64,000 bases of DNA, from positions 209,388 to 273,387 of the forward strand of contig WBMV01001030.1 in NCBI GenBank assembly GCA_013396655.1, read 5' to 3'. The DNA is from Campylorhamphus procurvoides. Its lineage: Eukaryota; Chordata; Aves; Passeriformes; Dendrocolaptidae. The notes under the pieces were generated by a model that was not told the origin of the DNA, made no database searches, and saw only the letters and a program-made list of their open reading frames with translations. The position numbers and the translations under genes are program-made. Below are positions 13,293 to 27,501 of the stretch, in pieces (the first letter of the stretch is position 1; each line of letters opens with the position of its first letter).

Positions 13293-16200
13293 TAACACTC
13301 ACTCCTACAGAAAATACTGTCTTTATCAGAGCTCAGACTATTCATCATTTCTGGTTTCATCCTACAGCATTCTCAGGTTTGCTGGTGTCAGTTCAGCTTA
13401 TCCTTCCAATCATCTCACCTTCTGACAGTTTTTCCAGTTGGCAATTTCTCATAATTAGTTCCTAATTATGTATCAAGGCCCACACATTTTTAGTGACTTT
13501 CTTCTCTCCCTAACACCTTTTCCAATCCTTGTGTTGACACTCATCATCTCTTGAAACTAATCTTTGTTCTTTCCAGCCTACTCAGTATTATAGTTTCCAA
13601 GTCTTCTTTCATCCTGTTTTTGTTCTTCTGGTTTCTCATGACTGAACCAAAAATTTTAAATCAATCAATCATTGCCTGTTGCTAATTGAAAAAAAATGCC
13701 ATTTAATGAATTACTCCTTAGATTTTTACTTTCTCTGACCAAGAAGTGGATCGTGTCTTTTGGATTTGAAGAACCTTCTTTCACATTTTCTTTGGTTTCA
13801 TCTAAGTCCAAGGATTTTATCAAGCACCTATCTACTAACCCTCTGTCATTAAAGCCTTACAGTGATCTGCCGCTAAACACTAACACCCATAAACAATCCC
13901 CCTTAACACTGTCAGTAAGCAAGCAGTTCTCCTGGAGATCTTGCAATCTGCAGTACTGCTTGATCACATAACGAGGCGCTGCTACACCAAAAACTGTCTC
14001 TCTCAGTGGGTTGTATCCCCAGCTTTCACCAACTCTAAAATAATGTGATCAGCACAGGCCCAAAACTGTTTACATTAAAAAACATAAGGTAAAATAAGAT
14101 CTTCAATAGATAATTAGTGATAGAAAACTAAAGGTGAATTTTACCTAATTCAAATTTCTCTCAGAAATACCCTACTGTTACTGGATAAATGCATACATTT
14201 CTGCTATTAGGTTCTCTTAAAAGTCTTTCCCTAAGAGCCTTGTATATTAAGTAATACTCAGTTTCTGTGAGTTTTCCAATTAAAAAAGTTGCTGGCAAAA
14301 AGCTGAAATGTGGTAATATATTTCCTTATTAAACCATACCTTCAGGTACTGAAGTAAAATAAATGAGTTTGCATATGCAGCAGTTTGTAATTACAAACTC
14401 AGCAGTGCATACCAAATAACCCATTAATGTCCATGGACAGGGACTAGAACACAACTGAGCAAATGTAAAGTGAAGGGCTACAACTTCTAAAGCATTGTGG
14501 CCCAAAAACAAAAAAAGGAAGGTATTTTACAAGTATCCTGCTACAAATAAATGTATTTGTAAGGAGAATAAAAGATCCTGCGAAAATACTGACCAAAAGC
14601 TTTTATGTTCTCCATCTTGCAGTTTCATAAGTATGAAAACACAAATTCCTAATAAACAACTCATATTTACAAAATTGAAAGATCCCAACACAAAAAAAAG
14701 GACTTAACGCAAGTGTGAACTATAAAGATCAAATAAGCATAGCAACGTAACTGATTTGATTTTGCAGTGGTAAAAAAAGTCTAAAAAAATACTAAAAGAC
14801 AGTAGAAAAATCAGTAAGTCAGAATTAATATGGAAGAAAAAGGGTCCAACAATGTGTAAAAATAAATTACTTGTGTTTTCCATATAAGGAAAGGGATACT
14901 GATACACGGAAACTAATAAATCATGAAAGGATGAAACAAGATCATAAGCAGATGATATAATTAAGTAAAGGAATTGTCATCAATTTTTCTGAGAAGCCTA
15001 AGGCAAAATACCAAAAGCTGAGACAAATGCTTTTGTGATTAGGAAAAAATAAATTAACTCTCTTAATTACAACTTAAATTTAAATAAAATAAACATAAGC
15101 TCAGAGGAGGCATGATACATACTATGCTACCAACCAAATTAGACTGATGATGATGAGTCCATCATTAAGGCCTTGCCACTGTGTATTAAGTACACAAGGT
15201 TTGAAGCACAACAGGAAAGGTAGGAGGTAATGAAAATCTACAGCTTCCACATCTTTTACTCTCATCTTGCCTGTTACTCTTGTCTGGTCTATTCCTATCA
15301 GAAACAAAGCATGTCTGACCTCATCCACCACCAGAAATAATTCTTTAATGTGTTTTTAGCCACTGTTCCAGTTCCTTCAGCTTCACTTAACTCACCTACT
15401 TCTTAACTTATATTTTAATTAAGAGATTTTTTCCTAACCTAGATAATTTTACCTGAAATGAGAAACAGCACAAGCAGACCAACAAGTTAATCTGAGGAAA
15501 CAGTAACCTGTTTCCCTGACTCAGCTAAGTCAAAAGAAAAGGTACACCCAAGGCCAGCTATGACAGTCTCCTTCATTTCTTCCTGGATTCCCATTACACC
15601 AATTATTAATATATTTGTTTTATTTCAACTGCTAAAACTTAAATGTTTAACCTATCATATCCAAGACTTACTAAACTTTTCTAATATATTTACCATTAGC
15701 TTAATCCCAGCCAAGATGCAGAAGCTACTTCATATTTACATCCTTTTCCACCTTTACTCTGCTGAAGAACTGTAGAATAGTTTTGTTTGAAGCAAAACAA
15801 AACTAGCAATGGACACAAGAGGGGTTGACCGCAGGGAGTAAAGCATGCAGTATACTCCCATACATTACAGAAATTTTAACTATTAAGAAATGCCTGTATA
15901 ATATTTTTATGTTCTGATATTAGAACCAAAAATTTCTTAACTAAGTGCTTGTAATGTAAAGTATGACTTTGTGACAGGTCAGTCTTCACTGAGAACAGCA
16001 CATCCAGAGAACAGAATCCCATTAAAAAGTGTTAAATGCACACAAAGACAATTCAGCTCTTGCTATATTGATCTTACCAGAAGAAGAGCTATGACATAGA
16101 AGGGGAAAAAGAACAGTTCTGAAACTACACACGCTATAACTGCTAAAACCTGTTTTTCATACTTAACTGTAACTTCCAGGCCAGCGATCTAACTAATTTA

Positions 16201-17817
16201 TCTAAAAAAGAAAAGGAGTTAGCAGATCTGGAAAAAGGATATGGACAGCCTGCTGACCCTGCCACAGACGCATTTTTCCTTCTTTCTATTCACCATAGCT
16301 ATAGAGTTTCAAACACAAGCTTTAGAAAAATCTCTGATTTTCAGCATCTTCCAGCAAGAAGGTTATCCCATTAGGGTAACAGTTTACTGAGGACTGTTAA
16401 CAAGCAATATTTAGAAAGTCAAGTAAAGAAGCAATTAATACAAATGTTTTGAACATTTAAAAACATTATTCTGATGAACATTTAACAACATTGGTGAACT
16501 GAAAGCATACAGTCAGTCAGTAATTCCATTAAGAAATAAATGCATTCATGAATGTATTAATTCCTGTGCTTCCTTCTTAGATGCCAGAACTCTGTGGTAT
16601 TCAGAAACTCAAAAGTTTGATTTTTTGCCAAAATCAAGGAGGGTACTTGGTAAAATCCCTCTTCAGAAAAGAACACATTTGCAGGGGTAACCCATTTCAA
16701 CTTGCATATGCAACATGTAAGAAACTGGACACATAATAATGGACTAATTAATACAGTGTTGCAGACTTGATGTCTAGACAAGATAAGACATTTCAAGAAT
16801 CCCTGCTACTCGTGCTCATAAAGGAAGAAGAAAGAGATAGCCTTCTTTGCAACAATGATGATGAATAGCTCCAATTGTGAATTTAACACCAGGGACCTAT
16901 TTGTCATCACTTCCAAAAAAAATACCACACTTCAGCACATTACACACTAAAAGCATAAGTTGATCCTTAACTACATCAAAACAGAAACTAAACAACCCCT
17001 AAACAATACTTCAATGCATATTGCATGCTATTAAATGCAAAAATATTAAAAAGTGAATGAAATGGTTACATTAGTAAACTGTAGAGATTCGTTGATCATG
17101 ACATTCCACACACACTTCTCTGCTACACTGTTTTCCAGTGCGCAGACCAATCTTTTAAGCATCTATTTAATGGGGTTCTACCTCACTGTGCCCAGACAAA
17201 TATTCAGAAAACATACAACAACTTATTTCAAAATTATAAACGGAGAGAAAAGAGAGACAGGTATGTTCAAAGGTCTAAGGAAACACCTAGCTTCAAAAAC
17301 CCCAAACAATAAAAAAACCACACCAACCCAAAAAGCTAATTACCTCACTATTTAATTTTTTAAATACTCTCCAGAGCTTCTTATTACAAACAGAACATTT
17401 TAAAAAAATCAGGGATGAAGACCTAACTTAATGGGATATATTAGAATATGAACCACATGTTAACGCTGCAGAATTTTCATTCAGTGGAAAGACTGAAAAG
17501 ACTATACATCTGGATGGAAGGGAACAGTTTTCCCAGTACCCGTCATGCAAAAATTATAGGAAAAATCTTCCAACCACAATGTGACAGAGCCAGAGTGTTC
17601 AGGGACATCAGCCCTTCCCTGAGAACAGCTGAGCCCACGCCCAGCACAGCAGGTCCCAAAAGCTGGGAACCACAGCAAGGAACTGGGATTTTGTGGTTCA
17701 AGAGTGGGGACAGGAAGCTGTCAAGAGAAGCAGTAAGCAGAAACCATGCCCTTGGTGGAAAGTAAGCATGTTCTGGACTGTGATGGCAACTGAGTCAGAA
17801 GACAGAACAGTGAAACA

Positions 17818-17965
17818 CTGAAATAGGCTGCCCACAGATACAGTGAAGTCCCCTTCATTGGAAATATGCAGTACTCAATTTAATTGACAGAGCCCTGAAC
17901 AACCTGATCTAAAGCCCTTTATCAAGAGTAGATTGCATCAGGTGAGGTCCCATCCAACCAGGATG
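17818..17965 (+). mobile_element. CR1 LINE, worn 3' fragment
   Basis: The segment follows the CR1 3' region: a match to AGGCTGCCCA, then a block resembling the ORF2 end, then CAACCTGATCTAA and GTCCCATCCAACC-like sequence near the 3' terminus. It is strongly diverged and lacks the terminal octamer repeat, so it is an old copy. It is antisense to PPHLN1. The 350 bp to its left is GC-richer and might be an extension of it, but I cannot align that part. Confidence 0.6.
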
Positions 17966-20133
17966 TTTCCAAGATACTGTCACTATGCCTGTTCTTTCAA
18001 AGATGAGACCAGAAATGTCTAGGATCTGTGGTCCCCACTCAGAAATGTTTTCAAGCACCCACGCATCTTCAACCATGGTTTACCTTTCCAAGTAATACTG
18101 GCACACTTCAATTTAAATACAAGCTTTGTAGTTTTTCTAGTTTGGGAGTGACACAGTTCTTGGCTGTTTAAACAGTGTCTGGATTTTTCCAAGCATTTAT
18201 CTGCGAGTAGAACTTTTAGTCTCCTCTCTTTATGTCAGCTTCAGTTTATATTTGCAAAGCAAGTGCAGACTCTTAAAAGATAGTCACTATATAGGAAACA
18301 GCAATGAGCACTTGGTTTGACACTTTTTGCCCTGTCATAATCAGCACATAAAGCTTCATTTTTCTTCAAATGGCATGACTGTACATGAATGCTTGCAGTA
18401 AGTCCCCTGTCAAACAAATCATATACAAATATTTTCTTGATGAGTCAAAGTGATCGTTTAAAATGACAATTCATTTAAAATTCTGAAATTGGGAATTGTA
18501 TTACTGTAGCTTAGAAAAAAGGCAGAGGGAACTTTGCAAAAGAGTGATATGAGGGATACACAAGATACAGAGATGGCCTTATTTAAACAGAACACCTATA
18601 TGAATATTTCAATTGCTCACATGATTCTTTGTTTGATTTTATTAAAAGAAATAGCAGACTATCACAAGTTGTCATCCCTTTCCCACCTAGGGCATCAAGC
18701 TGCCCATTCCTCTGCTATACAGCAACAAATTTGTTCATTGCAACACCGTGCGTGTTATGTCAGCAGTTTTATGCCTCTGGGTTTGCCTGAAATAGTACCA
18801 TACCATGAAGTAAAAGTACATATTTGGAAAATATAGCTCTTTTTCCTGGTTGGAGCCTTGGATACAGATACTGTGGAGAAAATAAAGCAAAGAGGGCTTT
18901 ATCAGGAGTTTGGAACATCATGAATACCTGGCAATCAAGCTGAGAATGAGTATGAACGGAAACGCAAACATCACTAGATCTGGTGCTCCAAGACAAAACA
19001 GAAAAACATGGGAGACAGAAGTAGAAGAGGTCCAATGGGTCAAGCCTTCTAATCAAGCCTCACTTCCTCAAACACTAGCTGAACCCTCTCCAATTCTTTG
19101 ACACATACCCAGTGGCACAAGGCCTGTCTTGTGCCTCTCTTACATTACTTAAGTAGCCTAATAGCTGTCCAGCGTATACTGAAAAACAACTGTTTTTCAT
19201 TTTTAAATAGTCATGAGTTTATGCATTTATGCCTGATCTAGGCCATGTACGAGCCTATGATCAGACACACAGGGATAAACCAGTGGCATTTACAGCGTGC
19301 TCTGGTCAAGTCCATCCCAGGCAGACCCAGCACACGTGGAAGGCCATGCTCACCAGGAATATGATTATGCAAAGCCAATATTAAAAGAAGAAAAAACTCA
19401 AACTATTGAGGAGAAAGCTATTTTTCAAGTGTCAATAAAAAGGAACAGTGTTACAGCACAGGAAACAGGCTCGCAGGCAATAGATCAAAGGCCACTGGAA
19501 TTAAGATGGAAAATGAAGACCTAGAATAAGCTTATCTCAAACAGGACAAGAAACCTATTTACTTGAACGTTGTTATTATGAGATAAACATGAGGGGAAAA
19601 AGTGATCTGTATTTCTCCTTCACCCATCCCAGGCATACACTAAAACCACTGTAAATCATAGTTTGAAGAAAGTAATCTCTTTCTCCTACCCAAATTATAA
19701 ACTTTAAATGCAATTTACAGAGTTCAACACAGTTCTGTTTACATCAGAAAGATCAAGTCAGAAAAATCTCCAAACTCTCCAATTAAAGTAATAAAAATTA
19801 GAAACAAAGCACTTTCAGTTGTTTACAACAAATTAAACTAAAGGTCATTGTAGATAATTTCCTTACTGTGAGATAACATGATAAAAACTAGTACATGAAA
19901 AACTTCCACTGAACCACCTCAAAATCTCAGTGTTCCAAGAGCGATAGAAGTCTTGTTTTGTATTAAATCAATTCCTGGTACCGAACACAAAAGAGAAAAA
20001 AAATACAGATTTTGAATACAATAACCCCCTCTCATCTATCTGTATCTCAATACAAAACACTGTTGTCAGAGCAAAATTTGATGGTTCTTAATATTCGGAG
20101 AATGCCAAAGGCACTGAGGTTCAAAGCTAATTT

Positions 20134-20236
20134 AAAAAAAAAAACCCAGAACAAATACAAAACCCCAACAACACCCACACAAATCACAACTACAAAAATA
20201 AACCCATCCAAACAAATACAAACACACAAAACAACA
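20134..20236. repeat. A-rich low-complexity tract
   Basis: About 100 bp that starts with an 11-base A run and continues as A/C-rich simple sequence (CAACAAC, CACACAA, ACAAATACA). It produces long spurious ORFs on both strands (20012-20353 plus, 20047-20229 minus), which are not genes. Confidence 0.75.
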
Positions 20237-20643
20237 GGTAGCTTCTGGTGCTCAATCTCAAACTGTGTATGTTTAAGTGAAGGAAATTACACTGTAAAAT
20301 TGATTTTTGATAATTTGATCTCACATGAAACTGTAATTTTTAATTATACTTGAAATTATGTGTATTATATTTGGGTTTAAAACAATTATTCAAAGAAGCA
20401 GTCATTGTCTTAGCTTGAAAACCAGCAGCTGTATGTAACTCACAGAAAGCTACCAGCAATTTCCACATGCAGATAAATGCCATGGTTCTTCAGAATCAAA
20501 TAGTCGGAGATGTTTTCATCACATCATCTCAGGAAATCAAATTACATTCATATTATACTCCAAGAAGAAGGAAAAAATAAATCAAGATAATTCTAGCAGA
20601 GTAAACCATTACTGTATTATGACAAAATGCCAAGAGGACTCAC

Positions 20644-20784
20644 CTGTTCAATCTCCTTTGTCTTAGTTGCAATTGCTTTTGAGCGGCCAAGAAGCTGGCT
20701 GTCCTCGTACAATTCCGTACTATCCGTTATATTTGCTTCTGCTTCCTCTGTTTGTTCAATGTATAATGGAGCAGAAGATCCAGC
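20644..20784 (-). CDS. PPHLN1: PPHLN1 visible exon 8 (start of C-terminal helical region)
   Basis: A 141-bp, 47-codon exon in phase 0 at both ends. The acceptor (TTTTAAG) lies just right of 20784 and the donor (CAG/GTGAGT) just left of 20644. It encodes an acidic stretch (EQTEEAEANITDSTELYEDS) followed by LLGRSKAIATKTKEIEQ. The second part matches human TTRSKAIASKTKEIEQ, the entry to the C-terminal helix that in human periphilin dimerises and binds TASOR in the HUSH complex. The following human segment, VYRQDCETFGMVVKML and onward, would start the next exon but was not found within the window. The acidic part is less conserved than the helix start, as expected for a linker. The gene identification is secure because neighbouring exons match in order and phase. 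Confidence 0.95.
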
Positions 20785-23377
20785 CTTAAAACAACACCAA
20801 ACAATAAACTCAATTTTGGGAGCAAAATAAAAACCTCAGTGGGAGGAAAAAAATAAAATTCCAAATAGAGTCATCAGTTAGATACCAGTTTGCTCATCAA
20901 AGCTATGAGCAAAGTATTATTGCTACAATCCTAACAGGTACAGAAATAGGAATCTCAAACTAGTAGAAAACATGACACCATAAAAACCCCTGTGACTCAG
21001 TCTTAACTGGGTAAAGGCAATGATGTAAGATAACTTTTACCTGCACATCTAACTAAGAAGAAATTGGTATATGTGATATTTGTAACACCTGATAGCAAGA
21101 AAAATTCACAATGAAAGTCTGATTAGTTTTGTGGGCAAAGATAAAAGTAACAAGAACAAAAGTAAATAGGCATCAACAAAATTAAAACGCTGTCAGAAAG
21201 AACTCTTGAAGCATTCAGGACCACAGGTCTAATATTAAAGGAATAGTGATAACTAATGCATAGCAAAAGCAAACGTGATTAGAGAATTTCTTATAACATG
21301 AAAAATTACACTGAAGTAGTGTAATTGTATAAACTTCCCTCTAACACAGAAATTAAAAGAGTATCCTTATGCCAAAGGAAACAGACTCCAACTGCAAGGA
21401 GTCTGTATAGAAGATGTAGTAATTTACTTTTAGAGCATTATGTAAATCCAGTATTATGGAACAGATTTGTGGAGTAGTAAAATATTTTATAAAAAAAATC
21501 GGATTTAAGAACTGAAGAAGATCAATAAAACTACTTTCTATTATTCAACAATACAGGTGAAGAATCTTAAGACTTAACCAATGTCAAAGAGAAAAGCATT
21601 AGACAGAAAAAGACCGAAAAAAATTTAAGTGCTCCTGTGAGCACTTGAGCAAATCTTAGCAGCAAAACAAACCATTAACATTGCATCCCAAATCTTGCTA
21701 CCACAGTAAATAATGAAATGCCTGAGTGAGTAAAGGCTACTAAAAAGTTCAGTGCAACATAAAGCTCGACTATTAAGCACTACATAAGATAAACTAAACA
21801 AAGTTAAAAACTCTTGCAATTCAAACATGACAGCCTACTAATCAAGGTGAGAAGTATCCTTTCTTTAGAACTCAGAATGAGATCCCTCACCTCCTTCATT
21901 AGCATTTCTATAGCCCACTTTCTTAGTCAATAAATCATCTTAGGCTGTGCCATAATCAAACACTGCTTCATTTTCATTCTTTATTTTTAATCTTTTTGCC
22001 ACTGCAATTTTTTCTGAGGCACAGAGGAAGCTTTAAACAACGCTTCTCCATATGGCCCACTCTTCTTTCCTCCCTTGCATTACCTTCCCCTCATCAAGAA
22101 CAGGAGTGATATTTCTCTTCACTGCAACTTTCCTGAACCTCTCAGAAATGTCCATCCATATGTTCTCCTCCATATAGCACTCATCTCTGGATCAGTTGTA
22201 GCTTTTTCTTTACTTAACCCTACCCCTTTTTTCTTTTTGTTTATTCCAATTGCTTTTTCCATTTTTTTTTATCCAACTAGATCTTCCTGACCAGTATCGA
22301 GGAGTTATTCCTGCACTCATCCATTATTACATCAATGGGCAGGACTTAAAAGTTCAGATAAATATGGATCTGGTCAGTTTATTTCTCTAACCTAGCCCTG
22401 ATATTCCACAAGCATGAAATAGGGGGGGAAATGTGATGCTTCACAAGATGTTTTCATTTTCCCCTCAAATTATATACAAAGAAAAAAAATAAACCCATTA
22501 ACTGTAAAGTTTAAGACATATGACCTTGTAAAGCAGGTCCTGCTTTGTTTTTCTAAGAGTGCCTCTCAAATTGAAGCCAAGTGAAAGTCAAAGAGCAAAT
22601 TATTACAGAATTAAAACATAAATTTTACATTACATGACTTATGGCTTGTTTTAAATGACAAATATATATTCCACTAAAATAACAGAATCCAAAAAAGACA
22701 CCCTATCCAAGAGTAGCATAACAAAACAATAGCTGAGAAGGGCTATAAGGACACTTCAATACAACCAGGGGTAGAAGACAAAAAGGGATGAGAACAGATG
22801 GGAAAAGACTAGCAAATAATTAAGGTTGATTATTAGTGAAATAAGGTTCTGGATAAAACAAATAGTATCTACCCACTGCAATATCAAGGTAAAAGCTTAA
22901 TTTTTAATACAGAGGACTGCTTTCTGAAAAAGAATACATGACATGGTAGGCTGACATGGCATAAAACTGAACTCAATAAACCAGAGCTTCATTTCTAAGT
23001 CTTTATGTTTTACACATACACTCATGTTTTGATTCAGAAGCCCCTTGGTAATTTTAAGGGGTTCAGTAGACACACAGACCTACACTGCTACAAGAGTTCC
23101 TTGGAGAATTCCTGGGAGAGCTGAAGCCTCACTGTGTTGTAGCTCAACATGAATTCAAATTATACTAACAAAATGCACTCTGGCTTTGTGTATTTTTTCA
23201 AAATAAATAAATCTCAAAGCTTTAGTCTCCCTCTCACTCTCTTTCAACAAATACTTAATAGCATAAGCAGAAAAATTCAGGGATATATAACAAAATGTGC
23301 CTTTCAGAAGAGTACAGAAAAACAAGAGCCTATTGTTGTAACATTTTAGAATAAGTGGATTAATAATCATATCTTAC
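20785..23377 (-). other. PPHLN1: PPHLN1 intron (visible exons 7-8)
   Basis: 2.6 kb of AT-rich intron with canonical GT and AG ends on the minus strand. I see no recognisable repeat or further exon in it, only short chance ORFs. A pyrimidine-rich plus-strand patch at about 22020-22300 has no identifiable content. Confidence 0.85.
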
Positions 23378-23497
23378 ATCATATTCTGTAATTTCAGGTA
23401 AATTGCTTTCCTCAGCCTTCTCTGACTTTTCAGCTGCCCACTTGCTTGCAGCTTCTGCAAGTTCCTTTTCTGATAGTCTGTTGCTCTTCTCCAAAGC
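23378..23497 (-). CDS. PPHLN1: PPHLN1 visible exon 7
   Basis: A 120-bp, 40-codon exon, phase 0 at both ends. The acceptor is TGTACAG and the donor is GAT/GTAAGA. It encodes RLSEKELAEAASKWAAEKSE and then KAEESNLPEITEYD. Human periphilin has RLTEKELAEAASKWAAEKLE, SDESNLPEISEYE in the same place, so this is one of the best conserved parts of the gene. The Ala/Glu/Lys-rich segment has clear helix-forming composition and marks the end of the low-complexity N-terminal half. No frameshift or missing residue is visible. Confidence 0.97.
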
Positions 23498-26400
23498 CTG
23501 TACAAAAACATTATAGTCAAGATTTAACATCAAATACACTTACACACAGCAAAATACCTTCAAAATCAAAATAAACAGTTATTCAGATCCCTAAAATATT
23601 TTAACATAGGAAATAAGAAAGTAGAAATTATTTCATTTGCTGACTGATTTCTTTAAAAAGAAAAGTAGGTGGGGGAGAGAGTAGATAATAAAGCAATAAA
23701 GGGAGAAGAGAAAAAAAACAACAAATCAACAATGAAGTTTAGTAGACTGCTAAAAAAAACCCATACTTTCAGAATGTCTCGCTAAATTCTCAGGTCAGAC
23801 ATAACAAAAAAATTATTTGAGACCAGTTGGGCGCTAAAAAAAGCCAGATACAACTGTGGAGATCCAATAACTAATGTGATTTTCAGGCATAAGAGGCTGT
23901 AACAAATTTAAACTAAACTATTAAATACTAGGTAGGATATACAATCTAAACTAATTAGGGACAAAAAGTATTCTATACATACATTAAGTGATCAGAGCTC
24001 ATTCCATTAGAAGTCATTATTTTTTATTGGGCAGGGGGAACACTGATCATTTATAATAGTCTGTCCTGGCTTTATGGCCTTTCAATCTACCTTTTCATAT
24101 GGAAATTCTCATATAAATATTATTTAAAAATTGATTGCTCTCTAAGAATACTATTTGATTTTTACTATCAGAGCAGCAAACAGACAATGACAAATACCAG
24201 TTTAGGAATAGTTTTATAAATCTTGTCATCACTATGTGAGTATTTAATTTGAATCACCTGTATGTATAGAAACATCCACCCAAGAATCTATACCATACCA
24301 CTCTAGCATTAAAAACTGCAATACTAAGATGGATAGCTAAAAAAAAGATACAAAACTCCTCCTGACTGAAAAGACTATGACAATTTCTATTCAATGACTG
24401 TTTCATCTTAGGAAACAGGTAGACAAAAAACAGCAAACAAAAACCCAAATGAAAAAAAACAAAACATAACACTCCCCTTCTTATCATTCGTTCATTCTAA
24501 TTTATAAAAATGGCCAGTGAAAGCAAATATTATGACCTGTATCAAGACTGCTCTGCCTTCAGACATTTTTGGTTTATCTCAAGTAAAGTACTAAATATCT
24601 CTTTGTGCTGTAGTATGGCATAAGTACCTAATTCACTGAACCGTTACAGCATTCTGTGTCATTAAGACACCATCTTTATCTGAATCCAGAAGAGAAGTGC
24701 AACACAATGTTCCAACAGGAATCCCTGTTTTCTACACCTGCAAATTACAGAATTACAACCAGTGAAGTCAAAGTTCAATATGCAGGGGAATATAATAGCA
24801 AGGAATAATATAATGCAAAAAATAGCTAGCCTGGCCCACCTTACCAAACTATACAATTATTCTTACGCTAGTCTCACCTAAACCTAACTGCTGCCAAGTC
24901 TTTTTCCTTCAGTGTTCCTATTTCCCATAGTATGCCTGACTTCTGTCTTTACCCTGGCTTTTCCCTAGCTGCCAGAAAATCTCATACTGTGGTTCTATTA
25001 TGAATCTCTCCCTTTTCTAAAGCATAGCTCTGTCCAGTACTAACAAAAAGACCAGTATCTTCATAAACAACAGTCAGCTTTGCATGAAATGAAGATAAAC
25101 AAAATCTCACATGACCTACTATATTTCCACAAACCATAAAAAGAACCCAACCATTCTAGTATCCAGTGGAATACAGAAAAAATCTGTTTAATTTAATCTC
25201 ACTAAATTTAATTCTCTAGGTTGAATGTCAATAAATACGTATTAAATCCTGGGTGAATTTTATGTAATAAAGTAATGGTATTTCCACATGTACACTACAA
25301 CCGAAGAGAAAGAACAGGACATATTTCTCAGCTGAAAATGTCTGCAGCTACTTAGGCTGCAAACTTGCAAGAAATGACCAACATAGTATACCTTGTAAAA
25401 AACCCAAACTGCATCCCTCCCCATACTCAAAATACTGCCTGCCTCAAAACAGAAGGTTTTTGGTTGTGGTTTTTTTTCTTTTCTACCTCGTGGATAACAT
25501 AGAACAGTAAAAACCTGTCACTTTGCTGGGAAGCTTTCCCTGTCTCATACATCTGCCTTTTGCTCTAAATATGTTTGATACAGCCTTCAAGGCTTATGGT
25601 CCAGACTGCTATTAAAGAAAAACACAAAAGATTTCATGCCATAGCCAATTAAACAGGTGGCTAATATCAGATAACATCAACATGCCTGAAGTCACATGCA
25701 TGAATATGTGAAAAATTAATTATAAGATAGATAAGAATACCTTTTCAGATTTTCAAATAGATACTATAGTAAAAAAGGTATTGCTGTGGAAACATATACA
25801 TTTGTAAGTATTTCAAGGCTAAATTAAACTTAGAGCATTGAAATGCTTAGAGCTGATTCCTACAGGCTCTACTGACACAGGATAGTACATCTCAAGCAGA
25901 TGTGGGGACTTCAAGAGAAAAGTAATAAATGGTCACAGAAGCATTTCCACTTCTACAGCTTATGCATACCCAATAAATATTTGTGTTGTCTGTGAAATGA
26001 CTTCCATCAAACAGAAAGTTTCATTTCATGTAGCCTATATCAGATACGCATATATATGCAAACTGCTGGCAAAAAAAACCCAACAATGTATATAGATCAG
26101 TATATATCAGACTTGAGTGAAAAAAGCAGAACATTTACAGATGCCTTATAGTTCAAGCTCACACTACATATTAACACATGAGTAAGAGATTTTGTAATGC
26201 CTCCTTGTTTATATTAAGCAAGAATTTGATATTAAGCTGCAGTATGCTGAGTGTAAGCAAAATACGTGAATTAATTATAAAGTTTATTTTATGATCTAAA
26301 TCAGTGTAACTTGCGTGTAATAGCTTTTATCTTACTTTCCCTACTTACATCACTGAAAATGTATCACTTACCTCCCCCCTTAAAGACACTGGCAATTACC

Positions 26401-27430
26401 TAGCACAGCAGTTCTGAAAGAGCTGCATAAAGGATAAGTACTTAGAATGAAATAACACAATCAAACTATGATTTTTTCCCCCACCTCACTATTTTCTTCA
26501 GTGTCTCCTTCTCACAACCAAAAGTAGCCTCTTTTTTCTTTTTCTGTATAAGCATTCCACTGCTTTTATTAAAAAACCCTCAAGAACTGAGGGAGTGCAC
26601 CATGTTACTTAGGGAAAGTGCTATTTTAATTGGACCTTTTTAGTTTTAAATATCATGTGTTGTTTCTTTACTCCTCATTAAAGTATTTCTCAACAATTTA
26701 CAGAAAATACTCCTGTGGAAGTGTTAATTTTTAACTACAGATATAATTTGCAGAGAAGCTGTCTGTGACGTGAAAATTATTTTGCTGCCACAGGACAGCC
26801 AAAACAGTATTGAATGCTCATTGTTTATTATTGTTTATTAGCTTGTCCATTTACCTAATTAGCAAGATTACATACTTGGTGCTCAGCCCACAAGATTTGA
26901 TGAGAACTAAAACAGCATCAGTAAAAACATACAGTGACATTTAACAAACTACCTTGCAATGCAGTTCCCTTGCTTCTCTGCTATTTACATTATCTTCCCA
27001 GTCAGACACTTTACACACTGTTTCCAAATCCGGTCACATCTTAGGAATCACTGAAGGATGAAGTTCAGTGCAAATACAGGCTTGTCCAACTGATTTGTTG
27101 CTCCTAAAAACCACTTGACCATTTTTTCTCCTTGCCATTCCTATTCTAGCACAACCTCAACTTTAAAAAACAATTGTAAATACATACAAAACTTCCTTTT
27201 TCCTAAAATGAGGCAGTGAATACCGAATAATAAGGTCTGTTAGTGCCATCATTAGATACACAGCATAGCACCTTCCTACCAGGCAAGGGAAAGCTATCTT
27301 CTGGTGGATTGCAGTGCAATCCAAGATGCTCCCTTCCTTAACAGCTGCACACAGTACCTCCTTCAAACTGAGTGGGAAAATCCAACAATGAGTGACCTGA
27401 AATCATAGCAAGAAGGACTCGAAAATTCAC
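23498..27430 (-). other. PPHLN1: PPHLN1 intron (visible exons 6-7)
   Basis: 3.9 kb of AT-rich intron with canonical ends. I could not identify a transposon, RNA gene or exon in it. Confidence 0.85.
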
Positions 27431-27501
27431 CTTTGATGCGGGTACTGCTGTGGACCCTGAAGGTGATGCATCTCTTGATGTTCTCAGTGTCCTCTCTTTA
27501 C
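27431..27501 (-). CDS. PPHLN1: PPHLN1 visible exon 6
   Basis: A 71-bp exon entered in phase 1 and left in phase 0. The first two bases (GT) complete a glycine codon begun in the previous exon. The acceptor is ATTGTAG and the donor is AAAG/GTGAAT. It encodes KERTLRTSRDASPSGSTAVP plus ASK, matching human ERPVQSLKTSRDTSPSSGSAV and following residues. The TSRD(A/T)SPS motif is the recognisable core, a Ser/Pro-rich likely phosphorylated segment of the disordered region. A CR1 lies about 100 bp upstream of the acceptor in the adjoining intron, in antisense orientation. Confidence 0.95.

Larger units (their letters stand above)
1..20643 (-). other. PPHLN1: Intron of PPHLN1 downstream of the last visible exon
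   Basis: AT-rich non-coding sequence, richer in A than T on the plus strand, as expected for an intron transcribed from the minus strand. I searched it for the conserved periphilin C-terminus (the segment beginning VYRQDCETFG in human) and for ZCRB1 exons and found neither. It contains one clear CR1, one worn CR1, a hAT-like miniature element, A-rich low-complexity tracts, and two plus-strand segments with exon-like boundaries, listed separately. The many short ORFs in it look like chance. Confidence 0.6.

Noticed and set aside
20012..20353. 113-codon plus-strand ORF
   Set aside because: It is driven by an A-rich low-complexity tract (Lys/Thr/Asn/Gln-rich translation).
1..20643. Possible ZCRB1 exons on the plus strand near the 3' end of PPHLN1
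   Set aside because: No RNA-recognition motif or CCHC zinc knuckle sequence was seen in any frame.
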